This document shows positions 25,805 to 35,028 of a DNA stretch of 64,000 nt, piece after piece. Within the stretch, counting starts at the first letter, position 1. Each line of letters begins with the position of its first letter. Position numbers and translations under genes: made by a program. Under the pieces are notes generated by a model that saw nothing but the letters and a program-made list of their open reading frames with translations, made no database searches and was not told the DNA's origin. Origin of the DNA: RGIG4097 sp045613765 (GTDB taxonomy: Bacteria; Bacillota; Clostridia; Christensenellales; CAG-917); assembly GCA_045613765.1 (NCBI GenBank), contig JAZLBO010000012.1:1-64000 (forward strand). The letters are read 5' to 3'.

Positions 25805-27709
25805 ATGGCAAAAATCAATCTATTAGATCCAAGTGTATTCAATATGATCGCAGCAGGCGAAGTGGTTGAAAGACCGGCGTCTGTTGTCAAGGAACTTGTT
25901 GAAAACTCAATTGATGCAGGAGCAACTGAAATTGATATCACCATAACAGATGGTGGACTCAAGCGTATTCAGGTCAGTGACAATGGCATTGGCATTGAAA
26001 AAGACGATATGCGCAGTGCTTTCTTGCCTCATGCCACATCAAAACTCTTGCATATTAGAGATCTTGAAACATTGTCTTCTCTCGGTTTTAGAGGGGAGGC
26101 TCTTGCAAGCATTGCATCAGTGTCTGAAGTGACACTCGTGTCAAAGTCTTCAAAAGATGACGTTGCATCATACATATACCTTGTTGGTGGCAAGGTGATG
26201 GAAGAAAGGATCGATTCGAGAGCAAAGGGCACATCAATTACAGTTGAAAACTTGTTCTTCAATACACCTGCGCGCTTGAAGTTTATGAAGGCATCATCTG
26301 CCGAACAAAGAGCAATCGTTTCAACCGTTGAAAAGATTGTCTTTGCCAATCCAAACATTTCAATCACAATCTCTGACGAAAAAGGATTGGTGTTTGAACA
26401 CCAAAGTGGCGATCTAAAAGATGCAATCTGTTCAGTATGGGGTGGAGAAATGTTCTCCAATATGATCCCCGTCAAGTTTGACAAGGCTGGAATATCTGTT
26501 TCTGGCTACATTTCAAATGTGGAATTTTCAAAGCCTACAAGATCTTGGCAAGCATACGTTGTCAATGGTAGAGCCGTAGAAAATAAAGATTTGAGCCTTG
26601 CAGTTGACAAAGCATACGAAGGCAAACTTGTCAAACACAATTATCCTTATTGCGTATTGGAAATTGTTTTGCCTTTCAACGAAGTTGACATCAACGTGCA
26701 CCCAAGAAAAACTGAAGTTCGTTTTAGAAACAAGAGTTCTGTTTTCAGTGCAGTTTATTATGCAATCAACAAGGCAATAGATAGTGCAAACCCCATCTCA
26801 TCAACCTCATTTTTGGCAGAAAAAGAGAATTTGTCTTATGGGGAAATAATGTCGGGTCAACCTTACAACTCTGCTGCCGACTTTGGTTATCGTGTCACAA
26901 AACCCACTGTACCAACAACAAATTCAAGTGCAAATCTCAACAATAAGCCTACGTTTGAGCCTATGTCATTGAAGGATTTGCAACGCAGAGATGAAGAAAA
27001 GTTCCAACTTGCATACAAGGCACTTCAAGAAAAAGAGCCCATTATTGGCGAGTGCGATAATCAACTTGCAATGCAATGTGGATTCATTAGCAAAGAAACT
27101 GCACAAAAGATCCTTTTGACAGATGATAATTTCTTTGACGGCAAGATCGTGGGTCAAATTTTTGACACATATCTTATTGTGGAACGTGACGGAATTGTCT
27201 ATATAATCGACCAACACGCAGCCCACGAGCGTATTTTGTACAACAAACTTACATCAAGACTTACTGCAAAGTATATTCAACCGTTGCTTATACCTTACAA
27301 ATTCAAACTTTCTCAAGATGAGGCAGAATATTTTGAAAAAATGATGCCCGTGCTCAACAATATGGGTTTTGATCTTGACAAAAAGTTTGACAATTATTTT
27401 ATATATGCAGTGCCAGATGTTGTGCAAGACATGGATTTCAACAAATTCCTTGGCGAACTTTTCAAAAATATGCTCACAGACAAGGAAATCACGCTCCTTG
27501 ACATAGTCAAGGAAAAGATATGCCAAATTGCTTGCAAGAGTGCAATCAAGGGTGGAGATAGTTTGAACCCCGGTCAAATTTACGACACAGTCAAGTCTTT
27601 CCTTGATGAAGATGGCAAATTGCCAGACAAATGTCCTCACGGCCGTCCTGCAGTTGTTCAACTCACCAAAAATGAAGTTGAAAAGATGTTCAAACGTATC
27701 GTAAGGTGA
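25805..27709 (+). CDS. mutL: DNA mismatch repair protein MutL (endonuclease type)
   Basis: MutL links mismatch recognition to strand incision. The 634-aa protein has the GHKL ATPase (IAAGEVVERPASVVKELVENS, DNGIGI, TLGFRGEAL-like SSLGFRGEALASI) and a C-terminal dimerisation and nuclease domain. The metal-binding endonuclease motif IDQHAAHERILYN (about residues 467-479) and the CPHGRP motif near the C-terminus show that it is the nicking type found in bacteria without MutH. An AAAGGA site precedes the ATG. Confidence 0.98.
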   Translation: MAKINLLDPSVFNMIAAGEVVERPASVVKELVENSIDAGATEIDITITDGGLKRIQVSDNGIGIEKDDMRSAFLPHATSKLLHIRDLETLSSLGFRGEALASIASVSEVTLVSKSSKDDVASYIYLVGGKVMEERIDSRAKGTSITVENLFFNTPARLKFMKASSAEQRAIVSTVEKIVFANPNISITISDEKGLVFEHQSGDLKDAICSVWGGEMFSNMIPVKFDKAGISVSGYISNVEFSKPTRSWQAYVVNGRAVENKDLSLAVDKAYEGKLVKHNYPYCVLEIVLPFNEVDINVHPRKTEVRFRNKSSVFSAVYYAINKAIDSANPISSTSFLAEKENLSYGEIMSGQPYNSAADFGYRVTKPTVPTTNSSANLNNKPTFEPMSLKDLQRRDEEKFQLAYKALQEKEPIIGECDNQLAMQCGFISKETAQKILLTDDNFFDGKIVGQIFDTYLIVERDGIVYIIDQHAAHERILYNKLTSRLTAKYIQPLLIPYKFKLSQDEAEYFEKMMPVLNNMGFDLDKKFDNYFIYAVPDVVQDMDFNKFLGELFKNMLTDKEITLLDIVKEKICQIACKSAIKGGDSLNPGQIYDTVKSFLDEDGKLPDKCPHGRPAVVQLTKNEVEKMFKRIVR

Positions 27710-27713
27710 CATC

Positions 27714-28661
27714 GTGGACAAGACTTTCGCACGCGAACCAATATATATAGTTGGGCCTACAGGCTCAGGGAAGTCTGCACTTGCAATGAAACTTGCAAGG
27801 CTTCTTGATGGTGTCATTATATCTGCAGATAGTATGCAGATCTACAAAACACTTGATATTGGCACTGCAAAAGAAAGCATTGACAATAGGCAAGAGATAC
27901 ACCACGAGATGATAGATATCGTGCCTGTTGACAGCGAGTTTTCTGTTGCTGAATATTCTTTGCAAGCTCGCAAACACATAAATACTGCGTTAGATAATGG
28001 AAAAACACCAATTATAGTTGGTGGAACAGGTTTGTATTTTGAATCTTTGTTTTATCCAATGAGTTTTGGAAATACCAATAAAAATGAAAAAGTAAGAGCC
28101 GAACTTGAAGACGAACTCAATGAAAAAGGCGCAGAGTATATGCACAAGCGTCTTGAAGAGATTGACAAGGAAACTGCAGACAAACTTCACGTAAATGATA
28201 CACGACGTGTGATTCGTGCATTGGAAATTGCAATTTGTGGTGGAAAAACCAAGACGGAGATGCAAGACCAACGAGAAACGCCTGATGTTATTGTTGTTGG
28301 GCTCAACACAGATCGTGCTGAATTGTACAAAAGAATTGACCAACGTGTTGAAATAATGTTTGAACAAGGCTTGGTTGATGAAGTTTATTCAGTTGGCAGT
28401 TTTGATTATCAGTCAATGAAGGCCATTGGTTACAAGGAATTTGCAGATGCAATTCCAGCCAAGATTGATGGAAAGTTTGTTTTGAACAAAGATGACGAAG
28501 ATCGTGTCAAGGCGCTTATTCAAAAGAATTCAAGAAATTATGCCAAAAGACAGTTGACTTGGTTTAGACGATACAACTTTGTCAAATGGTTTGATTTGTA
28601 CAATACAGATGAAGCCGTCCAATATGTTCTTGAACAACTGAAAGCAAGAAAAACCAAGTAA
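27714..28661 (+). CDS. miaA: tRNA dimethylallyltransferase MiaA
   Basis: MiaA transfers a dimethylallyl group to A37 of tRNAs reading UNN codons; MiaB then thiomethylates it. The 315-aa protein starts at GTG (27714), preceded by AAGGTGA that overlaps the mutL end. It shows the P-loop GPTGSGKSALAMKLA, DSMQIYKTLDIGTAK, HHEMIDIV, GGTGLYFESL and the tRNA-contacting KKQLTWFR-like KRQLTWFRRY. The order miaB-mutS-mutL-miaA is common in Firmicutes. The fused arrangement puts both i6A37 enzymes under shared control with mismatch repair. Confidence 0.97.
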   Translation: MDKTFAREPIYIVGPTGSGKSALAMKLARLLDGVIISADSMQIYKTLDIGTAKESIDNRQEIHHEMIDIVPVDSEFSVAEYSLQARKHINTALDNGKTPIIVGGTGLYFESLFYPMSFGNTNKNEKVRAELEDELNEKGAEYMHKRLEEIDKETADKLHVNDTRRVIRALEIAICGGKTKTEMQDQRETPDVIVVGLNTDRAELYKRIDQRVEIMFEQGLVDEVYSVGSFDYQSMKAIGYKEFADAIPAKIDGKFVLNKDDEDRVKALIQKNSRNYAKRQLTWFRRYNFVKWFDLYNTDEAVQYVLEQLKARKTK

Positions 28662-28744
28662 AAGTGGTAAACTACTACAAAAATCATCAATTTATATAAT
28701 ACTTTGACTAAAAATAGCAAAAAATCAAGATTTAAGGTGAAATA

Positions 28745-29992
28745 ATGAGTTTTACAAAGATGCAAGCACGTGCTTTTGTGCGCGAGTGTGAATCAGAACT
28801 TAAAGAGCAATTTGATCGTGTAGATGACATTGCACTCCACAATCAAGAAAAAGTTTTGAAGGCTTTTTCAGAATTTGGCATACAAGCACGTCATATGTTT
28901 GGCACAACAGGATATGGATATGATGATATAGGCAGAGACACCTTGGGGCAAGTGTTTGCACGTGTTTTGGGTGCAGAAACTGCCCTTGTTTCCCCCCATA
29001 TAGTTTCCGGCACGCACGCACTCACGCTCATGCTGTTTGGTGTTTTGCGTCCCGGTGACAAACTCTTGGCAGTTTCTGGCAAGCCTTATGACACTCTTTG
29101 TGACGTAATTTCAGGCAAAGACAAAGGATCTTTGGCAGATTATGGTGTCGAATTTGAAATCGTTGACTTGAAGACGGAAAACAAACAACCGGTTTTTGAT
29201 TGCGAAGAAATTGAAAAACGCCTAAAAGCCGAAAAAATCAAGGCAGTTTTCTTGGCAAGAAGCCGTGGATATTGTTGGCGCAGTGCTATAAATTGTGATC
29301 AAGTTGCAGAACTTGTCAAAATGGTCAAGAAAATCAGCCCCGAAACTTTGGTTATCGTTGACAACTGTTATGGCGAATTTGTTGAAAAAATTGAACCAAA
29401 TGACGTTGGTGCAGATCTTGTTGCAGGATCACTCATCAAGAATATGGGTGGAGGCATCGTCCCCACAGGTGGCTATGTCGCAGGCAAAGAAAAATGGGTT
29501 GAACAAGTCGCATATCGCTTGACATCGCCTTCAATTGGTGCTGAAGTTGGCTCATTTATCGGTGGATATTTGCAATATTTTGAAGGTTTGTTTCTTGCAC
29601 CATCAGTTGTAAAAAATGCCCTTAGATGCGCACTTTTGTTTGCAAAAGCCTATTCAAAACTTGGTTTCGACACACTTCCTGACGGTCAAACACCCCCTTA
29701 TGATATCATCTGCAGTTTGAAACTTAATTCTGCAGAAAAACTCATTGATTTTTGTGGTGCAATTCAAGAGATTTCACCCATTGATAGCAATGTTGTGCCT
29801 ATGCCTTGGGCAATGCCCGGATATCAAGACGAAGTCATTATGGCTGCAGGCGCATTTGTGCAAGGTGCATCAATCGAACTTTCTGCTGATTCACCCATAA
29901 AAGCCCCTTACATTGCTTATATTCAAGGCGCTTTGACCTATGAACATGCAATTTTGGCTGTTGAACACACCCTTGTACGTACTGTAAAATAG
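28745..29992 (+). CDS. Methionine gamma-lyase family PLP protein (YnbB-like, 'aluminum resistance' family)
   Basis: This 415-aa PLP-dependent protein has the YnbB pattern: MFGTTGYGYDDIGRDTLGQVFA near the N-terminus, SPHIVSGTHALTLMLFGVLRPGD, ARSRGYCWR and the PLP lysine in DLVAGSLIKNMGGGIVPTGGYVAG (about residue 232). The family is annotated both as methionine gamma-lyase-like and as aluminum resistance protein; neither role is well established. In many Firmicutes it follows miaA, as here. AAGGTGA precedes the ATG, and a strong terminator lies 120 bp downstream. Confidence 0.92.
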   Translation: MSFTKMQARAFVRECESELKEQFDRVDDIALHNQEKVLKAFSEFGIQARHMFGTTGYGYDDIGRDTLGQVFARVLGAETALVSPHIVSGTHALTLMLFGVLRPGDKLLAVSGKPYDTLCDVISGKDKGSLADYGVEFEIVDLKTENKQPVFDCEEIEKRLKAEKIKAVFLARSRGYCWRSAINCDQVAELVKMVKKISPETLVIVDNCYGEFVEKIEPNDVGADLVAGSLIKNMGGGIVPTGGYVAGKEKWVEQVAYRLTSPSIGAEVGSFIGGYLQYFEGLFLAPSVVKNALRCALLFAKAYSKLGFDTLPDGQTPPYDIICSLKLNSAEKLIDFCGAIQEISPIDSNVVPMPWAMPGYQDEVIMAAGAFVQGASIELSADSPIKAPYIAYIQGALTYEHAILAVEHTLVRTVK

Positions 29993-30112
29993 CCAAAATT
30001 TCAATGATTTTCAATTTTACGCCCCAAAATTTTCAAAAAATCATCAATTCTTGACTTAATTTTGATTGATTTCACTGATAAAATCCGGTCAAAAACCCTA
30101 TATTTTAAGCCT

Positions 30113-30139
30113 AAAAAAGCCGAAAAAATCGGCTTTTTT
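30113..30139 (+). terminator. Rho-independent terminator of the miaB-mutSL-miaA operon
   Basis: AAAAAAGCCGA (30113-30123) and TCGGCTTTTTT (30129-30139) form an 11-bp stem with an A5 loop and a flanking T-run. The symmetry would allow function in either direction. Confidence 0.92.
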
Positions 30140-30886
30140 TAATGCCTAAATCGCATTTTAACGTGGTTTTGATGATGAATAATATATCAACAATTAATTT
30201 GACTATTTTTATACATTATAATTATTTGATTTATATCGATTTTAAAGTCAATTTTGTGTAAATTGAACTCAAAAAATTTAGTTTTTTATTTCTTTAAACG
30301 GCATTTTATGGCAATTTTTGTGGTTCATTATTGGGATTAACTGATATTTTACGGTGTTTTTGACGTTATTTTGATCGGTTATCTAACTTAAGTTTTGGCA
30401 AAATTGATTGGTTTTTACTGGTAAATTTTGCAGCTATATTTGTGGCATTTTTATTAGCAAAATTGTTGGAATTATATAAGGATTTTAAGTGGTAAAACAA
30501 GGTGTAAACTAAATGGCAATTTGATTGGCAAAATCCCACGTAAAAGATATGGGAAAATTAGGTATATAAACCATAGAAAATTATATGGAAAACTGTATGA
30601 GTTTATATATGGTATTTAATGTAAATTGCGAAAAAATCATCACAAAACAAAGATTAAAATCAATGCAAGAAATAAAACCAAAAATATAAAAAATTGCAAA
30701 AATCAATTTATAATGAATCTTACTACGGCAAAATTGCAAAAAATAATATTTTTCAAAAATGCTCTAAAAATGCCATTTTTCGCCCCTTTCTATGCGTAAA
30801 ACCTGTATTTTACGAATAGTTTGAAATGGATTTATGTTCTATTGTTTGCAGGAAAAAATGGCTTTGAAACTGTTTTATAAAACAAA
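30140..30886 (+). other. AT-rich intergenic region without recognisable genes
   Basis: About 750 bp between two terminators hold no open frame with coding character on either strand. Composition is clearly more AT-rich than the flanks, with many A and T tracts and repeated short words such as GCAAAATTG. I see no tRNA, riboswitch or convincing promoter. It separates the plus-strand repair block from the minus-strand translation block. Confidence 0.6.
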
Positions 30887-30914
30887 AAGCAACTTGCCTT
30901 CTGTCAAGTTGCTT
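30881..30914 (-). terminator. Terminator of the rimP-to-nfo operon
   Basis: A perfect 10-bp inverted repeat AAGCAACTTG / CAAGTTGCTT (30887-30896 with 30905-30914) is followed on the minus strand by TTTTGTTTT. It lies 84 bp after the stop of the endonuclease IV-like gene. Confidence 0.88.
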
Positions 30915-30997
30915 GCTTTGATACTTGTATTCATTAGAATTTGTTTTTGTTTGTTTTACTTTATTGTCAAACGAATACGTGTGTATATTTGATCAAA

Positions 30998-31873
30998 TTA
31001 TTTGTTGATTACTCTGCTTTGCCATATCTTCTTCATTGTGACTGCATCATCACTTTGTGTGCCTGCAGATTCACTTAAGATATGAGGTGTAAGTCCGTTT
31101 TTGACAATAACTTCTGCAAATGCGTCAAATTCTGGACCATAAACGTTGTCTTCAAAGGTCAAATGCTTGATTTCTCCCTTAGGGCCATATTGGATTTTGC
31201 TGAAATGCACGTGCATGTTCCTTGTCTTCACTTCCCCAAGTCCATCAAACATTTTGTCAACTATGCATTGGAAATCGTCTTGATTTTTGAGATTGCCACC
31301 ATAAAGCGCATTGACGTGTCCAAAATCTATGCAAGGATAAACATTTTCTCCAAGTTTGCAAAGGTCAATGACTTCTTCTACCGTGCCGATCTGTGCAGAT
31401 TTGCCCATGGTTTCTGGGCAAACAAGCATATCATCAAGTCCTTGAGCCTTGATTTCATCAAGGGCTCGTGCAAACGCATCTTTTGCCCTTGCATAAGCCT
31501 CGTTTCTTGGCTTGCCACCTTCAGAACCTGTGTGAAATACACATCTATTGCCTTTGAGTGCACGTAGTGCCCTAAGTGATGCAACAAGATAACCTATTGA
31601 ATTGTCAACTTTTTCAGGTTCTACTGATGCAAGTGAGATAAAATAAGGTGCATGTACACTTATTTCAATGTTATGTTTTGATGCCTCGTCTCCAATTTTG
31701 CTTGCAGTTGCCTCTGTAAGACGGACGCCTTTGCCAAAGGAATATTCAAAGAGTTCAAGCCCAAGATTTGCCACCCATTTGGGCATATCTATTGTTGCAG
31801 AAAACTCCTCCAAAAATTTTTCAGAGTGTCCAGATGGTCCAAAAAGTGGTGTGTTGTTGCTTTCGTATTTCAT
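30998..31873 (-). CDS. Endonuclease IV-like TIM-barrel AP endonuclease
   Basis: This 291-aa protein has the xylose-isomerase-like TIM barrel of endonuclease IV, with the metal-ligand segments ISVHAPYFISL, CVFHTGSEGG, VCPETMGKSAQIGTVEEVIDL, PCIDFGHVNA, HVHFSK and HILSESAG. It should cut DNA at abasic sites with a zinc cluster. It belongs to the Firmicutes branch that differs somewhat from E. coli Nfo, so a related sugar-phosphate role cannot be excluded. It is the last gene of the long minus-strand run and lies 28 bp after ribF. Confidence 0.85.
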   Translation of the reverse strand: MKYESNNTPLFGPSGHSEKFLEEFSATIDMPKWVANLGLELFEYSFGKGVRLTEATASKIGDEASKHNIEISVHAPYFISLASVEPEKVDNSIGYLVASLRALRALKGNRCVFHTGSEGGKPRNEAYARAKDAFARALDEIKAQGLDDMLVCPETMGKSAQIGTVEEVIDLCKLGENVYPCIDFGHVNALYGGNLKNQDDFQCIVDKMFDGLGEVKTRNMHVHFSKIQYGPKGEIKHLTFEDNVYGPEFDAFAEVIVKNGLTPHILSESAGTQSDDAVTMKKIWQSRVINK

Positions 31874-31901
31874 AATTCACTTGGTTAGATATTCGTTTTT
31901 G

Positions 31902-32807
31902 TTAAATTGAGAAATATGTTCTTGTTTCTTTCTCGTCTTGTTTCATTTGATTGCAAAGTGCAGGCACTGACGTAAATTTGACAATATCACGTATCTTTTT
32001 GAAGAACTCTACTTTTATGATTTTACCGTATATATCTTTGTTGAAGTCAAGGATATATGTTTCAATTGTCCTATTGAGTTCATTGAAGGTGGGTTTTGCA
32101 CCAACATTGGTTATGCTAAGATATGATTTGCCATCAATATACACCTTTGTGATATATATTCCCGATGCAATTTGTGTGCGATCTTCACTTTCTGCAACAT
32201 TGGCAGTTGGAAAACCTATGATTGATCCACGGCTTCTGCCATGCACAACTTCCCCAATCATAAAATATGGTTGAGCAAGCAAAGTGTTTGCCACTTGCAC
32301 ATTGCCTTCTTCTATAAACTTTTTGATATGTCTTGTGGAAATTTTTTGTGAATTAACTTTTTCGAAAGGCAAAATTTTGACTTTGATACCTTTCTTATAA
32401 AGGTATTCCTTCAAAAATGCAACATTGCCTTCTGCATTTTTTCCAAAGGTGTAGTCCTTGCCTGCAACAACCCCGACAATGTTGTACTGGTTTGTTATAT
32501 TGTCAAGATATTCCAAGGGGCTTTGCTCTGCAAATTCCTTTGTAAAACGTTCTGCAATGATGTTGTCTATGCCAATATTTTCAAAAATGCTCTTTCTTTC
32601 TTCAAATGTGTAGATTTGTTTGCTTTTGTTCAAAAGTGCATTGGGATCATTGGAAAAAGTACAAATTGCCGTTTCGCACTTCATACTCAAAGCCATTTTT
32701 TTAGTTTCGTTGACAAGAGCAAGATGACCGACGTGAACGCAGTCAAAAAAACCGAGAGCCAAAACTATTGGCTTGTTGTATTGCTCTTTATCACAAATAA
32801 CGTTCAT
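31902..32807 (-). CDS. ribF: Bifunctional riboflavin kinase / FAD synthetase
   Basis: This 301-aa protein makes FMN and FAD. The N-terminal nucleotidyltransferase domain shows ALGFFDCVHVGHLALV (HIGH-like) and GKDYTFGKNAEGN. The C-terminal kinase domain shows GRSRGSIIGFPTANV with the PTAN motif, and ASGIYITKVYIDGK. Normal length. It follows truB by 1 bp, the usual Firmicutes order, and ends with YFSI. It is cytosolic. Confidence 0.96.
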   Translation of the reverse strand: MNVICDKEQYNKPIVLALGFFDCVHVGHLALVNETKKMALSMKCETAICTFSNDPNALLNKSKQIYTFEERKSIFENIGIDNIIAERFTKEFAEQSPLEYLDNITNQYNIVGVVAGKDYTFGKNAEGNVAFLKEYLYKKGIKVKILPFEKVNSQKISTRHIKKFIEEGNVQVANTLLAQPYFMIGEVVHGRSRGSIIGFPTANVAESEDRTQIASGIYITKVYIDGKSYLSITNVGAKPTFNELNRTIETYILDFNKDIYGKIIKVEFFKKIRDIVKFTSVPALCNQMKQDEKETRTYFSI

Positions 32808-32808
32808 A

Positions 32809-33675
32809 TTATAACCTCAATGTGAGAACAAGTTTTCCACATTTATTTTCTGCTATGGCAACCACTTTTCCATCTATTGTTGCCACAAAAGTGTCATTTG
32901 GCATATTGTCAAATGGCAAAATTATGCCATTTAGCACTTGTTTTCTATATTCGATTGGGATTTCAAAGAAAGGCAAAAATGAAAGAGCCTGTTCCATAGG
33001 AATTAAATGAACAAAAGGATTTTGTTCAAATTCTTTGATATCCACAGAGTTTTCCAAATTGAACAAGCCACTTTGGGTGCGTACAAGTGAATTCATATAC
33101 GCATAAGTTCCAAGTGCTTTTGCAATATCTCTTGCGATTGCTCGGATATACGTGCCTGCACCACAAGTGATTTCAAAACGGAAATGATTGTCTTCTCCGT
33201 CAATGAGTTTAATATCATAGATTGTCACAGATTTGGCAGGAAGATCCAATTCTATACCTTTGCGAGCATATTCGTATGCTCTTTTGCCGTCAACTGACTT
33301 GGCAGAATATATAGGGGGAATTTGGTCGATATTGCCAATAAGTGATGGCAAAACCCTCTGAATTTCCTCTTTTGTGACAACGTTGTTGTCACGAGCAACT
33401 TCTTCGCCCCAAGCATCAAGAGTGTCTGTTGTGCTTCCAAAGATAAATTCTGCAATATATGTCTTACGCTTTTCGCTTAACAAATTAAACAGTCTTGTTG
33501 CCTTGCCTATTGCCACAGGAAGAACACCTGTTGCCATAGGATCAAGAGTGCCCATGTGTCCAACTTTGTGCTTTTCACCAGTAATACGGCGCATTATTCC
33601 ACGTACAACAACCACGGCATCACTTGATGTCATGTTTTGATGCTTGTTGATGTTGACAAAAGCGCAAATACTCAT
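32809..33675 (-). CDS. truB: tRNA pseudouridine55 synthase TruB
   Basis: TruB makes pseudouridine 55 in the T loop of tRNAs. The 288-aa protein has the catalytic Asp in HMGTLDPMATGVLPVAIGKA (about residue 46), the motif QIPPIYSAKSVDGKRAYEYAR and GAGTYIRAIARDIAKALG. It overlaps nrnA by 4 bp (ATGA), indicating coupling. Confidence 0.97.
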   Translation of the reverse strand: MSICAFVNINKHQNMTSSDAVVVVRGIMRRITGEKHKVGHMGTLDPMATGVLPVAIGKATRLFNLLSEKRKTYIAEFIFGSTTDTLDAWGEEVARDNNVVTKEEIQRVLPSLIGNIDQIPPIYSAKSVDGKRAYEYARKGIELDLPAKSVTIYDIKLIDGEDNHFRFEITCGAGTYIRAIARDIAKALGTYAYMNSLVRTQSGLFNLENSVDIKEFEQNPFVHLIPMEQALSFLPFFEIPIEYRKQVLNGIILPFDNMPNDTFVATIDGKVVAIAENKCGKLVLTLRL

Positions 33676-34643
33676 AGTCTATCTCTTGCCACCTTCAAAA
33701 GTTTGTCAACGATATCTTCGTAGTAGCCGTTGAGTCTGCAACCTGATGCTTTGTCGTGTCCACCACCACCAAATTCGCGTGCAATGTCGCTTGCATCAAT
33801 GTTGTCTTTTGTGCGAATCATAATTTTGTATGATTTTGGGGACGCCTCGGATATTGCATAGGCAACTTTGACTGTGTCAATATCAATGACTTTGACGATT
33901 GTGCCAAGGGTGTCATTGAGTGATGTGCCTGTTTCTTTGAAATCGTTTTCAAGGAAGGTTATTATTGCAATTTGGTTGTCTTCAAAAAATTTACACTTGG
34001 TTAGAACTCTATTTTCAAGCATAAATTTGTTTTTTGTCACCTTTTTGAAGACGTTGTAAATAACTTTGCCTGCATCAAAACCATATCCCATAAGTTCGCT
34101 TGCGATTGTGTGGGTTGATACAGTTACTGACGGAAATTGGAAACAACCGCTGTCAGTGATTATCCCTGCAAAAAGCAGTTCGGCAATATCTTTTGTCATA
34201 AGCCCCATGGCCTTCAAAAGACGATAAATGATTTCTGCGCAAGCAGAAACCTCAATATCAACAACGGATATATCAGCAAATTTCCTGTGAGTTTTGTGAT
34301 GGTCAATGGCAATCTTCACTTTTGATGAAAGATATGATTTCATACCATTGCCCACTCTTTCCAAACTGTCACAGTCCACTGCTATTGACAAATCGTGAAC
34401 CTTTTTTTCAGGAAGAGTCACAGTTTCTGCACCGTTTAATACACAGAGTGTATTAGGGACAGGATCAACTGAATATACGTCAACGTTTTTACCAAGGCTC
34501 AAAAGTGCAAGACGAAGTGCAAGAGCGCAAGACAAAGTGTCACAATCTGGATTTACGTGTGTGTAAATTGACACAGATTGTGCCTTTGCAATTTCTCTTT
34601 CAATGAGATTAAACTTCTCTTGTTCCTTTTGAATCATTGGCAA
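33672..34643 (-). CDS. nrnA: DHH-family nanoRNase / pAp phosphatase NrnA
   Basis: This 323-aa protein degrades short RNAs (nanoRNA) and dephosphorylates 3'-phosphoadenosine-5'-phosphate. The DHH domain shows HVNPDCDTLSCALAL, VDCDSL, IDHHKTH and GIITDSGCFQFPS; the DHHA1 domain ends in EFGGGGHDKASG. In the first motif the usual DGD is DCD, a small departure that keeps the metal-binding aspartates. It lies between rbfA and truB, as in most Firmicutes, where ribosome assembly and RNA decay genes cluster. Confidence 0.93.
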   Translation of the reverse strand: MPMIQKEQEKFNLIEREIAKAQSVSIYTHVNPDCDTLSCALALRLALLSLGKNVDVYSVDPVPNTLCVLNGAETVTLPEKKVHDLSIAVDCDSLERVGNGMKSYLSSKVKIAIDHHKTHRKFADISVVDIEVSACAEIIYRLLKAMGLMTKDIAELLFAGIITDSGCFQFPSVTVSTHTIASELMGYGFDAGKVIYNVFKKVTKNKFMLENRVLTKCKFFEDNQIAIITFLENDFKETGTSLNDTLGTIVKVIDIDTVKVAYAISEASPKSYKIMIRTKDNIDASDIAREFGGGGHDKASGCRLNGYYEDIVDKLLKVARDRL

Positions 34644-34650
34644 ATATAAT

Positions 34651-35028
34651 TTATTCCTCGTCGGTTTCTTCTTCTGCAGGAGGAATTACCATAGTTGACA
34701 AAATCTTGTCAATGTGCATACCGTAGTCACAACTATTGTCAATGACAAAGTGAAGTTCAGGCATCAAACGGATTTGAACTGAATCTTTCATTTTGTTGCG
34801 AATAAATGATCTACTTCTCACCACTGTATCAAAGGCTTCTTTTTTCTTTTCATCACTGTCTGCATATACAGAAAGATGAACCTTTGCATACTTAAGGTCG
34901 GGAGTGGTGTGCACATTTGTCACGCTAACGATTGCCCCTTGAAGTCTGGGGTCTTTGATATCGTTAGCGATGACTTTTGCTATTTGACGTTGAAGTTCGC
35001 CATTGACTCGTTCAATACGTACTTTCAT
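34651..35028 (-). CDS. rbfA: Ribosome-binding factor A
   Basis: RbfA is a KH-type assembly factor for the 30S subunit that aids 16S rRNA maturation. The 125-aa protein begins MKVRIERVNGELQRQIAKVI and contains IKDPRLQGAIVSVTNVHTTPDLKYAKVHLS, both standard. It ends in an acidic EEETDEE tail. Its start shares 1 bp with the infB stop. Confidence 0.97.
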   Translation of the reverse strand: MKVRIERVNGELQRQIAKVIANDIKDPRLQGAIVSVTNVHTTPDLKYAKVHLSVYADSDEKKKEAFDTVVRSRSFIRNKMKDSVQIRLMPELHFVIDNSCDYGMHIDKILSTMVIPPAEEETDEE

